Source: Odontesthes bonariensis (Eukaryota > Chordata > Actinopteri > Atheriniformes > Atherinopsidae). From it: DNA of 64,000 nucleotides. Location of the stretch: positions 9,601,339 through 9,665,338 of the forward strand of contig NC_134515.1 in NCBI RefSeq assembly GCF_027942865.1. Reading direction: 5' to 3'. Below, piece after piece: positions 36,901 to 48,700 of this stretch (position 1 is the stretch's first letter; each line of letters begins with the position of its first letter). Under the pieces are notes generated by a model. It had not been told where the DNA came from, searched no databases, and saw only the letters and a program-made list of their open reading frames with translations. The position numbers and the translations under genes are program-made.

Positions 36901-39900
36901 GTACGATTTAAGTTGGACTAACGTGTTCACGTGCATTTCAAAAGTCAAGTTTTAGTCGAATTAACATATTTTAATTCAGGCAACTGTTATATTAGGTCAT
37001 GTTCAATCAATTAATTGGATTTTTTTGGGCTATGAATTGTGCAAGATTGTCAGCTCTGGTGTAAGTCCCACTAAAATATTAAAACATGTCAAAATATCTT
37101 CACTTCAGTCTCTTGTTTGTGTTTCAAGTTAGAAATTATAGTGATTAAAAGAAGTACCACTGTTAAAGCTCAATAAGGAGAAATGATGTTCTGAAATAAA
37201 TGAATAATCATGCTTGATTTCAAAATCAATCAAAATAATAATGATTGGGACCAATCGTGCAGGCTAGTTGCAATGCTAACACCGCACAAGAGAAGACAAT
37301 ACCGAAATGAATGGAAAACAATCTATAATGTGCATCTTCTACAAGAGAAAACAAAAAAACACACACAGGAGACTAAATGAATTCAGAAATGAAGAGATGA
37401 TTAATTTCTGATTAACGGCTGCCACATGCACACAGTGAAAAAGAGAAAGCCACACAGAGCTGTGGGCTCACCTGCCCTGTGTAGCCTGAAGCTGCTCTGT
37501 GAGTTTAGCCAGGCTAGAGCTGGAAAAGGGAACAAAAACAGACTGAGGAGGAGGAAGAAGAGGAGGAAGAGGACATCTCTGAGGTTTTAATAAGCAGAGG
37601 AAACGCATCTGCTCATATACAACAGTACTGTTACGCTTAGTTTAACATCCAAAGTTTAGCAGACGGTCAGATGAGTGATGTTAGTTTTAAAAAAATGCAC
37701 TGAGGTTCGCATTAATGGCGGAGAAACACGTACCAGTCAGAGGAGTGTTGAGCCTCGGAGCGAAGCTGGACGGTCTCCTCGGTGCCGCCACTCGACTGAA
37801 AAACAAATCATACAAGCCTTTCAGGTCCCAAGCTAGACGGATTGTTGCGTTTGTCTTTCAGAAAACATCTCTCTTATCAGACATTCTGGCATGTCACAGC
37901 AGGAAATGCTGCAGATATTCAACAAAAAGAAGTACAATCACATGTGAAAAGTGGCATCAGTAAATGTTTTTTTAATTTTTGGTAAAGATGAAAATAGCAG
38001 CAGTTATTTTCAACTGACTGATTAGTCCAAACAAAGTCAAAAGGGGGACCACCTCCACAGGAACGTTAAGTTTTCTGACGCTCATGTCTTAATTCCTTCT
38101 CACCTGAGGGACTCGCTTAAGGGTTTTGCATCAAATCTCTTAAAAACTGTTCTTAATTTAAGAAAATTAAGTGTTTTTACAGCAATGAAATACAACTGTT
38201 TCCACGGAGGCTTGATTTCCCTGGCGTTAAAAGTTATTCCTTTAACCGTTATCACCTCACATAAACAGTTATTAACTTAATAATCTTAAAGAAATGGAGG
38301 AAGTAAAGAGAAGCTAATAGTTCTTTTAATTTGAAGGTTTATGTAAACCTTCTGGATGTTTTTTTAAAACCACCTCATCCAACTCCTCATTCTCTACTGC
38401 AACCGACCTTCTTCTCTGCGAGGTAGATGGAGGTCTCAAACCCCAAATAACGGAAAAGGGAGGAGTGATAAGCATGCTAGGAGAAGCTGGGCCTTGGAGA
38501 CCATATCTTAAAAATAAAGATATAGGTATAATTATTGGATCTCAGCGTTACCTGCGCCTGGACCAGTTTGGCTCGAAGCTGGTCAATGCAATGCCGCATT
38601 CGCTCCCTCTCTTTCTCTCCTTCCCCCTTCTCCCTCTCCAGCTCTTCGTTCTTCTTCCTCAGCTCTCTCATCCCTTCGTCCAGGTTTTCTTTGTGAGTCT
38701 TCAGCCACAGGAGGACATCGTTTCCTCCCTCCGCAGGCTGAGGAGAAAGGAAGACGACAACAACACAAGGAGAAATGATTACGTGCATGAAATGATGCGA
38801 AACGTGAGAGCTGTGAACAAAATGGCTGTTGGACATCAGAAGTAAGAGAACACCGTGTTTGTGCTTTGCTTCAAAGTAAAAAGCTAAGAAACTTCTGGCT
38901 TCCAACCAACAGAGCGAAGACAAAACGTACGTCACCAAATCTAAGACACGATTCCCAAAACCTCAGCAGGTGTTGAGCTTATACTTAAAACATTTTACAG
39001 TCTAGCCAGGATTTCAACCCCCAACCGGAGTCTGAGCGAAGATAAACTGTAGTGGCAAAAAAAAGTGGTGAAGGTAGAGAAGGTTTCCCATAGAAACGGG
39101 ATCAAACAAGCTCACATGCATCTTACCAGGCTGCGAGGTGGTATGGTTTGTGTGTGTTGTTCTGTGTCTTCAATCTTTTTCCTACCAAAATGGTCGAGAG
39201 TCTGAAAGACATACCATGAATATATGAACTAAGATAAGAGTGGTGTTAATTCTATCTGCAGCATTAAGATGAAATGTTACGCTAAAATTCTAGATGCAGT
39301 TTTGGTTCAAATCTAAATTATTCTGACTGCTGAATGCACTGCACATCCCTGCTGTAGCCTGTCTCATCTCTCTGCAGGGTTTCTCTCAGTATAGAAGCTT
39401 AAATTAAGAGAGAACTGGCTGATATTTTCATGAATTACAATATTTGACATATGGTGCATCATGGGCAACGAATTGTGGCTCCAGGTCAGACAGTAAAAAG
39501 GGTTTTCCCCCCAGTTTTTTGTTTGCAGCTACATTTTTATATATATATAGATATATATATATATATAGATATATAGTCGAGTGTTTTAACAAAGTCAGCT
39601 GGTATTTAGAGACGCTGCTTTCAACACGGTGTACAAAGCCAATCGGTTTCAGTCTTCTTAAATACCAGTTAGCATTTAAAAAAAAAAAAAAACTGTTTGC
39701 TGAGAAAATGAGACACACGCTGGGATCGGTTGTTGTTTCCTTCAGATAAACTTTCTCCCTGGACTACAGAAGCACAGAATTTACTGTTTTGGGCCAAACA
39801 TGTGTTAAAAGAGAACTTTTAAAAGGACATTAATGTTTTGGCTCCATTGTGGCTCTTAAATTCAGCTCGTAGGTTGAGCGACCCTGAGCCTGCGATTGGT

Positions 39901-42900
39901 TGAAAAGGACAAACTGTAGGTCATGAGACACCAAGTGGGGACTTCCCGAAATAATTTTTTTTTTTTTAATTATTGGGAAAAGCTAAATTTGTCCATAATT
40001 TTTACCAAAAATTTAAAAAAAATTACACACACACATTAGAAAACAGTCTGCTTTACACCTTTACAATAAAACGCCTGGTTGTCAAACCCTTTCTACAGTT
40101 TCCACACAGGACAAACAACACACTGTGTCATTTAAAGGACAAATGTGGAGGTGGCTCCTGACACCTTCCAAATACATCAAGCTGTGACTCCTGACAATTC
40201 AAGTCAGGACATGAAGTCAGAAATCAACAATCTCCTTATCTGTCACAGTAACTATCAAAACAAACAGATAAATCATGTAGTCAGAGTTCAGCATTAAACA
40301 CAAATAGATGCACGAAACCACACACACTTTGCAACGATTACTTAAAGATATGCAATGCCCAGTCCCATCTTTCTCCCTGCTAATAAGCTCTGCAAAAATA
40401 TGCCTGAAAACACATTTCTTAAATGACTAAACTATCCGTTTGATTCTTCTATGCAAGGCCAAATCATTAAGAGTTAACGCATGGTGACAGTTTCACTTTC
40501 AACAAGGAGAATCTTCCATGAGTCCACGTTTCTCTTCCCATGGAAAGCTTCTTCCTGCGTCTGATTAAAAAACAGCAGGCTGATGACACAGCTGTGACTA
40601 AACATGCAGCGTGAGTGGCAGCTGATAAAGGAGCGATGATTCCAGTATCTCTTTGAAACAAGACTTCCAACTAGAATCGCTCACAGTTGCAGAGCACTCT
40701 ACAAAGAGGCTATTTTTCTTCAAATGCCTCCACTGGGCCTCGTGTCAACATTGAAAACAACTGGAAAAAATAATCCGATAATCACCAGTTTTATCGGACA
40801 AAGCACATAGTTCAAAACTCATGTTCACAAGCTGAACTTGGGCAATCAGTCACTGTGGTTAAAGTGAAGCGGGTAAGATACTTCTTAGAGGAACTAATCC
40901 ACTTTACCAACAAAATGGCACCATTTCAGTCTAACTAAGCCATTTTCAGATGTGAAATATGCACTAAGGAAATGTTGCGACTAACGGCAGGGAAATGGTG
41001 GAGTTTGAGCAATGCTGTTAATTATCTAATGATGTAATCTGTAAACCACATCGTATAAACTGCATTAATGGTGTCAGATCACTCAAGCCTAGTTGTGCGG
41101 GCCTACTTCTCGATGTGCCTTGTTCAAAGTACTGTGCCAACAAAGCCTACAGGTTCACAGGAAAGTCAAAATATTTCTCCACGATTACAAACAGACAAAT
41201 GTGCATTTTCAGCGAGCTGACCTTTGGTCCGTCCAACGGCCCGTTCCTGGCAGGGCGTCCCTGTAGGTCTTCGGTCTGGCTCGAGCTGCAGCAGTGACTG
41301 GAGGAGGAGGGGGAGCCCGGTCCGTTCACCATTCCCTGTAAGGAGTGGTTCTCCTGGGCCAACCTCTCCACCAAGGCCCTGGCCTCCTGGAAACGACAGC
41401 TGAGAAATTCTCGTTCCTCTCTTGTTCTTCGCTGCCATCCCTCCATCTCTTCACAACGCTGACGCAGGGCTTGGTTGCTTCGCCGCAGAGCCTCTGAAGA
41501 ACAGACAGATGGAGACCGCTGTTCTCTTACAAAGAAAATGTTCTTTTCAAACTTTAGAAAGGAGCTCTTGTTCAGTTTCCGTTAATATTCTTTGTTCCCC
41601 AACCTCACAACTCTTTCCTTGTACTACTGAGCACTCCTTAACCGTTCAACAAATACTGCCAAATTTAAAAATTGAGTGAAAGTGAAAAAAAACAATTAGT
41701 ATCTTCAGTAATATGCATATATTCTGTTTAAAGCTTCGGTGTTGCAGATATTTCTGACTTTATGTCTCTCCTCTGCTGTTTTTGTGCAACTATTAAGCAG
41801 CATTTTAAGAAGAACAGTAACGTAGAAACAACTTATTAAAGCCTCTTTTCAACACATAAGTATGTTTGCAATTAAGACTCCGAACCTAGAACCTAAACGA
41901 AAGCCAAAAGCTTCAAAATGCAACAGAGAACACAGCTCTGCAGTGTTCCCTTTTCATTTCAGATAGCTGCTTCCCTGGGTTTTGCTCACCAGCCTACCTG
42001 AAAGCTATTCTTTTTGCAGCAAAGTCTTTGAAGTTCACAGTTTTGAGGAATACAGATGAGTTTGGGGGGGGGTTAATACCAGATAGAGAGGGACTTAAAA
42101 GCTACCAGGGATATGAAATGTAAGATCACTAAGAGAGAAAAGCAGAAAAAAGATGATGGGAAAACTGAATTAATAAGCTATGGACAGCACTCCAAGCCCC
42201 ACCCAGACAGCTCCAGGAAATCTCAAAAGTACCGCCCCACCAGGGCTGTTTTTGGAGGCGAAATATCACTGCTGGAACACTGTTTAGCTCCTGATTCTTC
42301 TGATTATTTTCCGGCCTGCTTGTTTAATAAATCACGACTGCGTTTGTAACACTGGTCTTGCTGGTGTTACACAAATAAACTTTACTATATTACTATCATT
42401 AACTTTTAACGTCAAGAAGTAGCACAGTGGTAGAGTTAAGAAAGTCAAAAACAAGGAGCAAAAATCAGTGTTTACAAGTTTGGATTCTAACAAGTCATAC
42501 GCTTGGCAAGGTCTGTGATTTCTGCTCATAACCAAACACGAGCAGCACATTTTCCGGTTTACATCTGGACCAGTGCATCAGTTACAGGATAACTGCCAAC
42601 GTGAAGGTGTAAAGTAGTTCCCTGTGCATCAGAAACGAATGAAAAAGGGTAACACGTGGCTTGAAAACTGACGTGAGAGGCACCTGACGAGTGTGAAATG
42701 AGAATGTACGTGTCAACCAGGCTGTAACTGGAGTGGATACAGATTTATTTATTGGATAATGTTAATACCTCTAAGCTGCTGGTTGTCACACAGCAGTCTG
42801 GTCACCACTTCATTGCCAGCAAGCTCTGGTGGGACCCTGAGGGCCCATCCACTGTCGTCTCCTGACATGTCCCACTGCATTGGGCCATCAGGCTGAGGCT

Positions 42901-42907
42901 GCACCAT
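31274..42907 (-). CDS. ikbkg: NEMO / IKK-gamma, regulatory subunit of IKK, 14 coding exons
   Basis: NEMO scaffolds the IKK complex and binds linear or K63 ubiquitin to activate NF-kB. Coding exons are 42907-42769, 41493-41222, 39201-39127, 38737-38552, 37795-37734, 37519-37472, 35404-35302, 35214-35099, 35002-34850, 34749-34677, 34590-34456, 32808-32672, 32496-32420 and 31464-31274. The sum is 1767 nt, so 588 aa; human NEMO is 419. The start MVQPQP aligns with human Met13. Exons 2-3 hold the kinase-binding helix ([29 protein letters not shown]). Exon 12 ends in [10 protein letters not shown]. Exon 13 has the ubiquitin-binding UBAN core, D461-F462...E465-R466...R469-E470-K471. A Pro-rich linker follows, then a C-terminal CCHC zinc finger (C566, C569, H582, C586). 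Extra exons in coiled-coil 1 make up the added length. Confidence 0.95.
33925..34345. repeat. Pair of direct repeats carrying a palindrome
   Basis: A 31-nt block beginning with the palindrome gggacaaaaatgtccc and ending in cagaaattaag is identical at 33925-33955 and 34295-34325. A second shared piece, aaatcaggyat, follows each copy. A T run of about 27 nt (33960-33986) sits after the first copy. It lies in ikbkg intron 12. It may be an eroded transposon or a local duplication. Confidence 0.55.
36410..36985. repeat. Dispersed DNA-transposon-like repeat, copy 1
   Basis: Several blocks match a region at 62.0-62.75 kb in the same order: cagctgatttattacaccatg, actgctttatctg, ttagtacaattt-like sequence, gtcggactaa-like sequence, and finally ttttagtcgaattaac. 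The layout fits two eroded copies of one non-autonomous element. Ends are approximate. It lies in ikbkg intron 7. Confidence 0.45.
39535..39578. repeat. TA-rich microsatellite
   Basis: An imperfect (TA)n run is interrupted by three ataga units, in ikbkg intron 3. A similar but shorter (TA)n run occurs at about 48238-48258 in tmed4 intron 3. Confidence 0.8.
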
Positions 42908-43432
42908 CCCTGCAAAAGCAGAAATAATATCATCATTATTCCATATGCAAATGTGGTAAACCGTTATCAGTGTGGGATAACAATGCTTTCCTTCATCAAA
43001 CGGCTTTTGAGACAAACAACGCCCCAACCCCCATTTGAAAGCACGAGGAGGAAACTTTCACTTTCAGTTTTACTGCTCGACCAAATCTAATCCATGTGAG
43101 AGGAAACAATGTGGACTTCAGACGGGCTTTTGTCTCGCGGTTCTTTGGGAAAATGTCAGAGCTAACCTGAATGCAGGTGAACAGGAGGAAAACATTACGT
43201 CATCCACACCACCAGTGGGCTAAATGGAGCTCAAACGAGACATGTGATTTAATAAAAACCACCAAATGTCAACCTTAGCCGCCAATATGTTCAAAAGCAC
43301 GTATTCGTCTCACTTGTATTAAATCTAACCTTAAACTGATGCGTTCCTCTCCGCTTTCAGACGGTTTAAACGTGTATTTTAAAGACAGTTGATTACTACG
43401 TAGCTTATTTGCATAGAGAGAAAAAATCTTAC

Positions 43433-43520
43433 CTTTTCTCCTGTTTTGGTTCTGTTATCCGGAATAGTAAACAACCAGGCTGTCACTTATAAACTAGTAG
43501 TTCACGTTGTTTAACCAGCG
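43433..43520 (-). other. ikbkg: Probable noncoding first exon of ikbkg
   Basis: On the minus strand a stretch ends ...ACAGGAGAAAAG followed by a strong donor GTAAGA (43432-43427). It is the nearest upstream donor to the coding exon at 42909, which opens with two nucleotides and then the ATG. No start codon is needed here, as in mammals, where NEMO also uses noncoding first exons. The transcription start was not located; the right end given is a guess. Confidence 0.5.
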
Positions 43521-45754
43521 TCAAAAAGCGGGCTAAAACAAGGCAGTTGAGCTAACTAGCTAGCTAGGCTAATGTAGCCAACCGTTGGCTTGGCACATTG
43601 AGCCGCTTGTTGAGTGACATAAACAACGATTTACATTAAGGAACTATGTAACTCCCAAAATACATTTTTGTCTAATTTTGTAGCCTTATGCCGAATGTGT
43701 TTGAGATTAGCTGAGGTTATCTGTCAGAGCCGAGGTGAGTGTTGTTAGCTCAGGAAATCTATAGGGATATTTTACCCTGGGTTCCCCCTGTCAGGTAGCA
43801 CAACCTGCAGGACCTCATTCCTCTGCTGAACCAATCTATTTCGTTTATTACGTGTAGCAGCAACAAATATCAAATTATATCAATGGAAGTGGTGAATAAT
43901 ATGCTTTCAAGTTTAAGAAAATAGATTTAAAAAAAAAGATAAAATCGAAAGTAATTTGGTTCCAACTACCATGATTTAATGAAAACAGGGACCTGTTTCA
44001 TCGTTTTCCCAGAGTTTAATAAATCAGACATCATTTGCAACTCAAATTTATAAGGAATGAAAGTTGTCAGCCGGGCCTAACTTGCATTAATCAAAGTGTT
44101 TTATGGTCCAGTCATGACCCAAATCTCTCTGGGTTTTGAATTGCAGAATCCTTCAAATTTAACACTGACAATTTTGTTTCTTTAAACAAAAGAACATCTT
44201 TTGACAGGCTTTAGAACTATATTCCAAAACGTTTACAAAAGGTTTTCGTATTTAATCTTTTTTGTCAGCTAAATTGGCTCATAACAAACAAAATTTTGTT
44301 TAAAGTTGGATCAATGATCTTCTTCAATGTAACAACGTAATTATCTAGTAATCTTGAGATAACAAGGCTTGCCTGGTCATGATAACAGGTTAATGTTTTA
44401 CTTCAGCATGACGAAGCTTATTTTCTAGTCATGACATGTTACTTGGCAATTAATCACTACAGAAAAAAACAAAAAGAAAACAGCTTTCTTTTCTCCAAAC
44501 GCATGACATCAGGAGTGCCATGGTAGCGTGCAAAATTGTCCTTTCAACAAAAGTAGTTACAGATTTAAGGTAAAGATGTCTGTGATTGGGGATCATTTGA
44601 GCAGTTCTTGACTGAGGCAAGGTAGCGGGAGTTGCTCAGCCTTTCTTCTTTGTCTGTCTGACAATATCATCTACCTCATGACTGAACAGCATCTAAAAGG
44701 ACCCCAACATTTATGTGTAAACTGAAGGATCCGTGACACCTGAAAGCTGAAATCTGTTGTGTTCAAATTAATCAGACACTAATCATTCTCAATATGTGAA
44801 GATAGATTCTGTTTTCTTAAAGCCATAGTGTTTTATTTAACCTTTACTTCACCAGGAAGTAGTAACTTCTGAGATTTTAAGTCTATTTGAGGCTTTTTTA
44901 GTGTCAAATCTCAGGTTACAATCACAAAAATTGCCCAAATGTAAATGTTTATTCACTTATTTTGTAAATATTAGGTAATCTGGTAAGTGAGCAAATCTTG
45001 CTGGTATTCCTACTTGTAACTGGAACACATTTACTTCAGCTGGGATGTCATGACTGGTGACTTTCAGTTCAGACTTCCAAGTTCAAATCGAAGGCACCAT
45101 AAATACTGTATCTCCTGATGATGCAACTCACCTCTTATCTTATTTTCCATCTTATAAATCGTTGGTTTCCTTGCCTCATGTCTTAGTTCCTCCAGTCTGA
45201 CGAAGTGAGAAGAGACAGATCTGCATCATCTCACTTGCTGCACATTATTTATGTCAGGTGAGCATTAAAAGTGTCTGCAACAAAGACTATATCTACTTTA
45301 TAGTTCAAATTTCAGTGTGGGATCAAAGCTGAATAAAAGATCTGCTAAGGATAAACTGATGTATTGTCTGTTATAACTCCTCCATCAAGCCTCCTTTATC
45401 CGCCAGGTGACAACATCTTCCAATGTTTATCCAACATTGAGATGTTCAAGATTGTGACATTAGAATAACTAATGGTCTCCATGGCCATTATTTGCTTCCG
45501 TACGTTTGGTCTGTTATATTTCATCAGCGATATGTTTGCAAATCCTTATCCTCAGGTCCGTACGATGCGACGGAAGCTTAAAATGGCGAACTTGTGAACG
45601 CAGCCTCGGTCTGTGAGGCTAAACTCAGGGCGAAGGGTAAACGTCTAATCAGGAAATCCCCCTTCCTTCTTCCGCAGTGGAATGTGACGTCAATGCGCTT
45701 TTTGGCGTCACAGCTCCCTGTGCTGATGTGCGCTAAGTTGAAGGAGGTGACAAG
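43521..45754. other. Head-to-head spacer between ikbkg and tmed4
   Basis: About 2.2 kb of A/T-rich sequence shows no exon-like translation. It should hold the promoters of both diverging genes at its two ends. The distance is large for a shared bidirectional promoter. No clear core elements were recognised. Confidence 0.4.
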
Positions 45755-48700
45755 ATGCTCTGTGTCCCCGCAGCTGGAGTTATTCTCTTCGTATCTTGGA
45801 TTTATCCAAGTTACGCGCTGTATTTCCACATAGGAGAGACGGAGAAGAAATGCTTCATTGAAGAAATCCCAGACGAGACGATGGTTATCGGTGAGCTGGC
45901 GGCCGGTTAGCTTGACGCGGCTAACTAGCAACGCAGGCTAACAGCTGTTTTGTAGCAGAGCTGCACAATTAGTTGAGAACCGTGATTACATAAATACAAG
46001 ACATAAAAATTTGTGTTCAGACTCATTCCAGACGTGTTTAGATTTACAAAAAGACTAGATTTTCTGTGGGCTTTAAAAGCAGCTGGTTAGCCTCTTAGTG
46101 TATTTATCAGTTAGCAACAGCATGCACCTGTTTGTCTGCAATTTTGCATTGTAGTGGGATACTGCTTGTGCTCCATCACAGATCAAAACACCACACATTT
46201 TTAATTCAAAATTTATACCTTGTTACAGTATGTACAAGACTAACTTACTTGATGATCTAACAAGGTTTGTAAAAAATCTTGACGAGCACATTTTATGTCC
46301 TTTTTTACCCCAGAGTTGGCACAATTTCTTAATGAATGGTCTTAATGAAGTGTCAGTGACTTTCTTTAGTGAAATTTTGAAATGAGTACAGTACAAGGAC
46401 TCCATTAAAGCCATTTTTTACTTCTGTGTATAGCAGCTACACTCAGTCCACTCCACGCCTCTTTTCTTGGGGTGTGCCTCTGTCCTGCAGCTGCGATCTA
46501 CCATGCAAACACATGTTTGAAGTAAAATAACACTCCATAACCCATGAAGCACGTTTTTACCCTGTGACAGAGCACACAGTACATTAACTGAGAGCTCACA
46601 CCAAAGTGGTAGGAAAAAACACGACTTGGAAAAACAGTTTTACTCTCATACTTTTGGCAGTTTGGCCGGCAGTTGGCACTGATCTCCGACAGGGCACAAT
46701 CTCCTCACAATATTTTTTTTTCTTTTTACAGTTTTCTGTTTATTTTCCTTTAATTTTCCTATTTTAACTTTTTAATCATATATTGGGCCTTCACGGGGCA
46801 AGTGTTGTAGATTTGAATCTGTTCTAAACACTAGGATTCTTGCATTGGAGAGCTGTTTTCAGTTTATCTATGTATTTTGTATTAGTCCTATTTAAAATAA
46901 ACCTTTACAGAAATAAATATATGAGGAAATAAAGTTGTGTTGAGCCGGTGCAGGTTGTTAAAACAGTCTACTACAGAACGTAACGTGAATGAATTAAATC
47001 AAGTAGTGCATCATGTTGTAAATCCTCCGTCACAAATGGACCACACCTTCTTATTTCTTTCCCTTTCTTTTTGATGATATACTGTATACTTCTGTGCTTA
47101 GCAACAGTCCTCTGTAATAAATGAATGAAATCAAATTGTGATGTTATAATCAGACAGTCTAAAGATTAATAATCTAAAAGGTAGATTGTTGTGTTTAATA
47201 CTAAATAATTGCATTGACATATTTTTTTTAAGTCAGATTGACTCTCCTAAGACAGCATTCCTTTACAGTAGAAATGAACAGATATTGATTTATTCCAGTC
47301 TTTAAATTGATAATAAGCCTGTTTCCATTGCAAATTACACACTGGAAGTTGGAATTTATGTTTTATCTTCTCTAGAAATGATGACGTGTACCAAACCTGT
47401 ATTTAACAGACGGTTAGATAAAAGGATATAAAAAACATTGTTGAAAGAGCGGAAAAGAAAATTAAACCAAATCAGTGTACAGTTCAGATTAAAACTACAT
47501 GTTTTATTGATCTCTCCTCCTTGTAATAAATTTACAACACAAGTTGTGATATATAATGCTAATTCTACTCGATGGATGCAGTTAGAATTTAAAGTTGTTG
47601 TCCTTCAAATAATTACTGGATGACCTGATGATATGTGCATGTGTTTCCTGTCCGGCAGGAAAATACAGAACTCAGCTCTGGGACAAACAAAGCGGTTCCT
47701 TCCTCCCATCCACCCCCGGACTTGGGATGCACGTCGAGATCAAAGATCCAGACACAAAGGTAAACGCGCTTGGTCAGGGCAGAATTCCAAAACACATCTG
47801 CATACTTGAGCTAACAATTAAAATGTAAAAGTATGACTCTTTTCACCTGCTCTAGATGATCCTTTCTCGTCAGTATGGCTCCGACGGACGGTTCACGTTC
47901 ACCTCTCACACTCCTGGAGAGCATCAGATCTGTTTGCACTCCAACTCCACAAAGATGACTCTGTTTGCAGGAGGAAAGCTGGTATGAGCACAGCAACTGC
48001 TTTGACTTTCCTTTTAATCTTTCACACAGTTGTTCTCTGATCATTACCTGAAATGCCCCTAGAATAATATTTCCCACTCAGGTGGCACTCCAGCAGAAAG
48101 GCGAGCTTTAATAATGCAAAACTAACTAATTTATAACTTGATTAAAGGCTCTGTTAGGCATCCTGAACATCTAACTTATGTTAGAAATGTGTTTGCTAGT
48201 TTTAAAATGCAAAAAAAAAGCTAATAAGCACAATTTTTTATATATATATATATATATAAAAGAAATTGGCATCACCAAATTCAAATGCTCTGAAACCTAA
48301 ACCGGTTTAAACCGCGACCTGTGGCAGCGTGGCACATGCAGCTAGCTTTGCTTCAGTCATCTTTTGTGATCTTGGACATTTTCTAGAGAGTCAGTGAAAG
48401 CATGTTTTTATTTTTTGTTTTTTTTTGTCTTATTTGCTGATTAAAATCAGAATATAATGTCTTCCAGAGCTGGTTATGTGTTCAGCTTGCTACCATGGTA
48501 ATCTAACGAGTTAAGTCAACTTTAGACTCAACGAACCGTGTTAAAACATTATTTTTGCTTCTTGTAAACCCCTTTTTTTGAAAATGTATTATTATTATTG
48601 TTTGCTTATTCAGTCACACAGTATACAACAAATGTGTTCAGTACAATCATAGCATTTTTAAGTGACTGAAAAGGCACTTTAAGCCTGTCCTGTTGAACAA

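Noticed and set aside
31274-42907. Assignment of the coiled-coil gene to optineurin
   Set aside because: The UBAN (IYKADF.AER.AREKL) and the zinc finger ([19 protein letters not shown]) follow NEMO, not optineurin, despite the optineurin-like length.
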